DNA of 7,428 nt. It comes from an uncultured Clostridia bacterium. Its GTDB lineage: Bacteria; Bacillota; Clostridia; UBA1381. Below the pieces are notes generated by a model. That model was not told where the DNA came from, did no database searches, and was given only the letters and a program-made list of their open reading frames with translations. The stretch lies in contig CAKSPW010000089.1 in the NCBI GenBank assembly GCA_934486495.1, positions 1 through 7,428 on the forward strand. Direction: 5' to 3'. Made by a program: the position numbers and the translations under genes. Positions 5,596 to 7,428 of the stretch are shown here, piece after piece. Position 1 is the stretch's first letter. Each line of letters starts with the position of its first letter.

Positions 5596-6049
5596 CTGTG
5601 TTTTCCCTTTCATGTAAATCAAGAGCCATAATCAGAGCGTCCTCATGATTATCGGCATAATAGGATTTTCTGAAGCCTATCTCCTTAAATCCGTATTTTG
5701 AGTAGAGCTGTTTTGCGGCGGTGTTTGATTTCCTGACTTCAAGAGTAAGTTTTGAAATACCGTTTTGCCTGCAATACTTAATAAGACTTTCCATAATGCG
5801 GCTTGCAACTCCGCATCGGCGAAATTCGGGGAGTACGGCAATATTTGTTATGTCGCCTTCGTCAAGAACCCTCCAAAATCCGCCATATCCGACAACCGCT
5901 CCGTCCGATACGGCAATTCGGTATACGGCATTTTCGTTTTTTAGCTCCGCCTCAAACGATTTTTTGCTCCAGGCAATTGCAAAGCTTTTGTTTTCAACCT
6001 CGCAAATACCGTCTATATATTCCTGCTTTATATTATCAATTATAATCAT
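5588..6049 (-). CDS. rimI: Ribosomal protein S18 alanine N-acetyltransferase RimI (GNAT family)
   Basis: This is a 153-residue GNAT acetyltransferase. The acetyl-CoA loop is FRRCGVASRI (76-85), preceded by the strand DITNIAVLPE. E104 (TLEVRKSN) and Y116 (LYSKYGF) align with the catalytic E103 and Y115 of E. coli RimI. The family acetylates the N-terminal alanine of ribosomal protein S18, and its Firmicute members may act on other N-termini. Its place next to tsaD is a widely conserved arrangement and supports RimI over a generic GNAT. The ATG overlaps the ywlE stop as ATGA (6046-6049), and no strong Shine-Dalgarno is visible, so translation probably depends on coupling. The actual substrate is not provable from sequence. 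Confidence 0.88.
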   Translation of the reverse strand: MIIIDNIKQEYIDGICEVENKSFAIAWSKKSFEAELKNENAVYRIAVSDGAVVGYGGFWRVLDEGDITNIAVLPEFRRCGVASRIMESLIKYCRQNGISKLTLEVRKSNTAAKQLYSKYGFKEIGFRKSYYADNHEDALIMALDLHERENTDE

Positions 6050-6495
6050 TTTTCATGCATTTCGTCCCATATACGTTCGGCTATATCCGTAAGACAGTCG
6101 TAAATTTCCTCCGCACATTCACGGTAATCGTTTAAATCTCCGCCGTACGGATCGCTTATATCGCCTTCATAGCCTGCATATTCGCATATGGTAAATGTTT
6201 TTTCGGGAGCAAGACCTGCAATTAAAGCCTTGTGTCCCTCTGTCATTGTAAGAATTAAATCGGAGCTGAGTACGAGCTCATCGGTTATCGGCTGTGATTT
6301 GTGATTTGATATATCAATTCCTTTCTCCTGCATTGCAAGAACAGCGTTTTTGGATGCACTCTGTCCGCTTTGTGCAAAAAGACCTGCCGAGCAGGAGGTA
6401 ACGTCCATATCGTTTTCATCTGCTATTTTATTCATAAGCGCCGCAGCCATAGGACTTCGGCAAGTGTTTCCCGTACAAACAAATAATATTTTCAT
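6046..6495 (-). CDS. ywlE: YwlE-type protein-arginine phosphatase (LMW-PTP family)
   Basis: This 149-residue cytosolic phosphatase has the P-loop CTGNTCRSP: nucleophile C7, T11, R13 and S14. The general acid is D115 in SDPYGG. It follows B. subtilis YwlE closely along its length (SAGLFA, the ITDELV...DLILTMTEGHK block, DPYGGD). Thr at position 11 is the residue reported to give YwlE phosphoarginine selectivity; Ile there gives tyrosine activity. If so, it opposes a McsB-type arginine kinase encoded elsewhere and affects protein quality control. In Bacillus ywlE is also close to the tsaC homologue ywlC. AGGTGA (6501-6506) overlaps the tsaC stop codon and lies 5 nt from the ATG. It overlaps rimI by 4 nt. 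Activity is inferred from residues and synteny. Confidence 0.87.
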   Translation of the reverse strand: MKILFVCTGNTCRSPMAAALMNKIADENDMDVTSCSAGLFAQSGQSASKNAVLAMQEKGIDISNHKSQPITDELVLSSDLILTMTEGHKALIAGLAPEKTFTICEYAGYEGDISDPYGGDLNDYRECAEEIYDCLTDIAERIWDEMHEK

Positions 6496-6504
6496 TTACT
6501 TCAC

Positions 6505-7428
6505 CTACACAAGTATTATTTTGCCGCCCGCCGATTTGTAGAGTCTGTTTTTTACCGAAACAGAGTATTTGTCAAAAATGCAAAATTCCGCAAAAACCAT
6601 ATCGCATTTATTTTCGTCAAACTCACGCAGATACGTAAAAAGCGAGTGTGCATAGCCACGGTTTCCGTTTTCGGTGTTAAGTGTGAACGCATTTTCGTAT
6701 TTTCGTCCGCTGCATGACAGAACACCGATCTTTTTGTCTTTGTTTTCTTTTATAAGCGCATTTATTTTTTTAAATACATTCTCCGCCTCTCCCTCAACAA
6801 CGGTTACCTCCGCATTTGGAGCATAGTGCTTGTATTTCATGCCGGGGCATTTGGGAGTTTCGTTTGCGTCAACGGATTTTAAAACGTGCTTGTCCGTTTG
6901 CACTTCGGGGATATATTGAGAAATATCGTCCTGCGTAATTATACCGGGCCGCAGAATAACGGGAACTCTGCCTGTACAGTCAACAACCGTTGACTCAACA
7001 CCCGCATCACATTCTCCGCCATCGATAATTGCGTCTATTCTGCCGGTCATATCGTCTATTACATGACGTGCTATTGTCGGGCTTGGTTTTCCCGAAAGGT
7101 TTGCACTCGGTGCGGCAATCGGAACACCCGACATTTTTATCAGCGCATTGGCGGTCGGATGTGACGGAAACCTGACTGCAACGGTATCAAGACCGGCGGT
7201 TACGTATTTGCTTATTTTCTCGCATTTTGGAAGAATAACGGTAATCGGGCCGGGCATAAATGCGTCCATCAGTATTCTTGCACTGTCGCTTACTTCTCTT
7301 ACGATTCCGCCGAGCATATCAAAATCGCTAATATGAACGATTAAAGGATTGTCGGCAGGACGGCCTTTTGCACGGAATATGTTTTTAACGGCTTCTTCGT
7401 CATACGTGTTCGCACCGAGACCGTACAC
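6505..7428 (-). CDS. tsaC: Threonylcarbamoyl-AMP synthase, long Sua5/YwlC type (5' partial)
   Basis: This enzyme makes threonylcarbamoyl-AMP from threonine, bicarbonate and ATP, the first step of t6A tRNA modification. The first codon in the window is GTG for an internal Val of the VYGLGA motif, so the true start lies beyond the right edge, probably some 30-40 residues upstream. The visible 307 residues hold the YrdC domain: KGRPADNPLIVHI, PGPITVILP, AVRFPSHP, APSANLSGKPSPT and the ESTVVD...ILRPG block. These are followed by the PGMKYKHYAP hinge and the C-terminal Sua5 Rossmann-like domain (about 205-307). That extra domain distinguishes Sua5/YwlC from short TsaC. It is the first visible gene of the operon, with 9 nt before the ywlE start; promoter and start are not in the window. 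Confidence 0.95.
   Translation of the reverse strand: MYGLGANTYDEEAVKNIFRAKGRPADNPLIVHISDFDMLGGIVREVSDSARILMDAFMPGPITVILPKCEKISKYVTAGLDTVAVRFPSHPTANALIKMSGVPIAAPSANLSGKPSPTIARHVIDDMTGRIDAIIDGGECDAGVESTVVDCTGRVPVILRPGIITQDDISQYIPEVQTDKHVLKSVDANETPKCPGMKYKHYAPNAEVTVVEGEAENVFKKINALIKENKDKKIGVLSCSGRKYENAFTLNTENGNRGYAHSLFTYLREFDENKCDMVFAEFCIFDKYSVSVKNRLYKSAGGKIILV

Noticed and set aside
5596..5622. Upstream starts for tsaD at 5622 or 5613
   Set aside because: Homology begins at MNDTLILGIESSCDET (ATG 5595), and the AAAGGG serving that ATG lies within the would-be extension.
1..7428. Mobile element, prophage, defence system or CRISPR array
   Set aside because: No transposase, integrase, phage gene, spaced repeat array or toxin-antitoxin pair was found. 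Every full-length gene belongs to a known metabolic, sporulation or housekeeping family.

Overview
This window looks like ordinary chromosome from a low-to-mid GC, endospore-forming member of the Clostridia. The best guess is a gut Oscillospiraceae/Ruminococcus-type bacterium. The clues are a CwlD spore-cortex amidase, a Bacillus-type YwlE next to a long Sua5-type TsaC, Gram-positive NagB features, strong purine-rich ribosome binding sites, and GTG as an occasional start. The genus is inferred, not shown. Nothing indicates a phage, transposon, CRISPR array, tRNA or rRNA.

Left half, plus strand (1-3644): an amino-sugar block followed by a sporulation gene. The first gene runs in from the left edge and encodes one polypeptide: glucosamine-6-phosphate deaminase (NagB) joined almost without linker to a ROK-family sugar kinase. 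Next, after a structured 193-nt gap, comes nagA (GlcNAc-6-phosphate deacetylase). Together the two polypeptides could carry GlcNAc to GlcNAc-6-P, GlcN-6-P and fructose-6-P plus ammonia. The gap holds a perfect 9-bp hairpin. It also holds an 11-bp hairpin whose 5' arm can instead pair with the nagA Shine-Dalgarno, a switch-like layout. After nagA comes a 270-bp spacer with a 13-bp direct repeat, several hairpins, a probable intrinsic terminator and a possible sporulation-type promoter. It leads into cwlD, whose likely start is GTG 2958.

Right half, minus strand (3638-7428): a tight six-gene operon read right to left. The order is tsaC (Sua5/YwlC, cut by the window edge), ywlE (predicted protein-arginine phosphatase), rimI, tsaD, lspA and a second low-molecular-weight phosphatase. 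Most junctions overlap or are only a few bases apart, so translational coupling is likely. The operon joins t6A tRNA modification (TsaC makes threonylcarbamoyl-AMP and TsaD transfers it) with ribosomal protein S18 acetylation, lipoprotein signal-peptide cleavage and two phosphatases. The phosphatases differ at the P-loop residue (Thr versus Ile) that sets phosphoarginine or phosphotyrosine preference. The partner genes tsaB and tsaE are not in the window.

The two transcription units converge and overlap by 7 bp at 3638-3644, with no visible terminator between them. The strongest candidates for something undescribed are the NagB-ROK fusion and the possible RNA switch in front of nagA. The rest is recognisable housekeeping.
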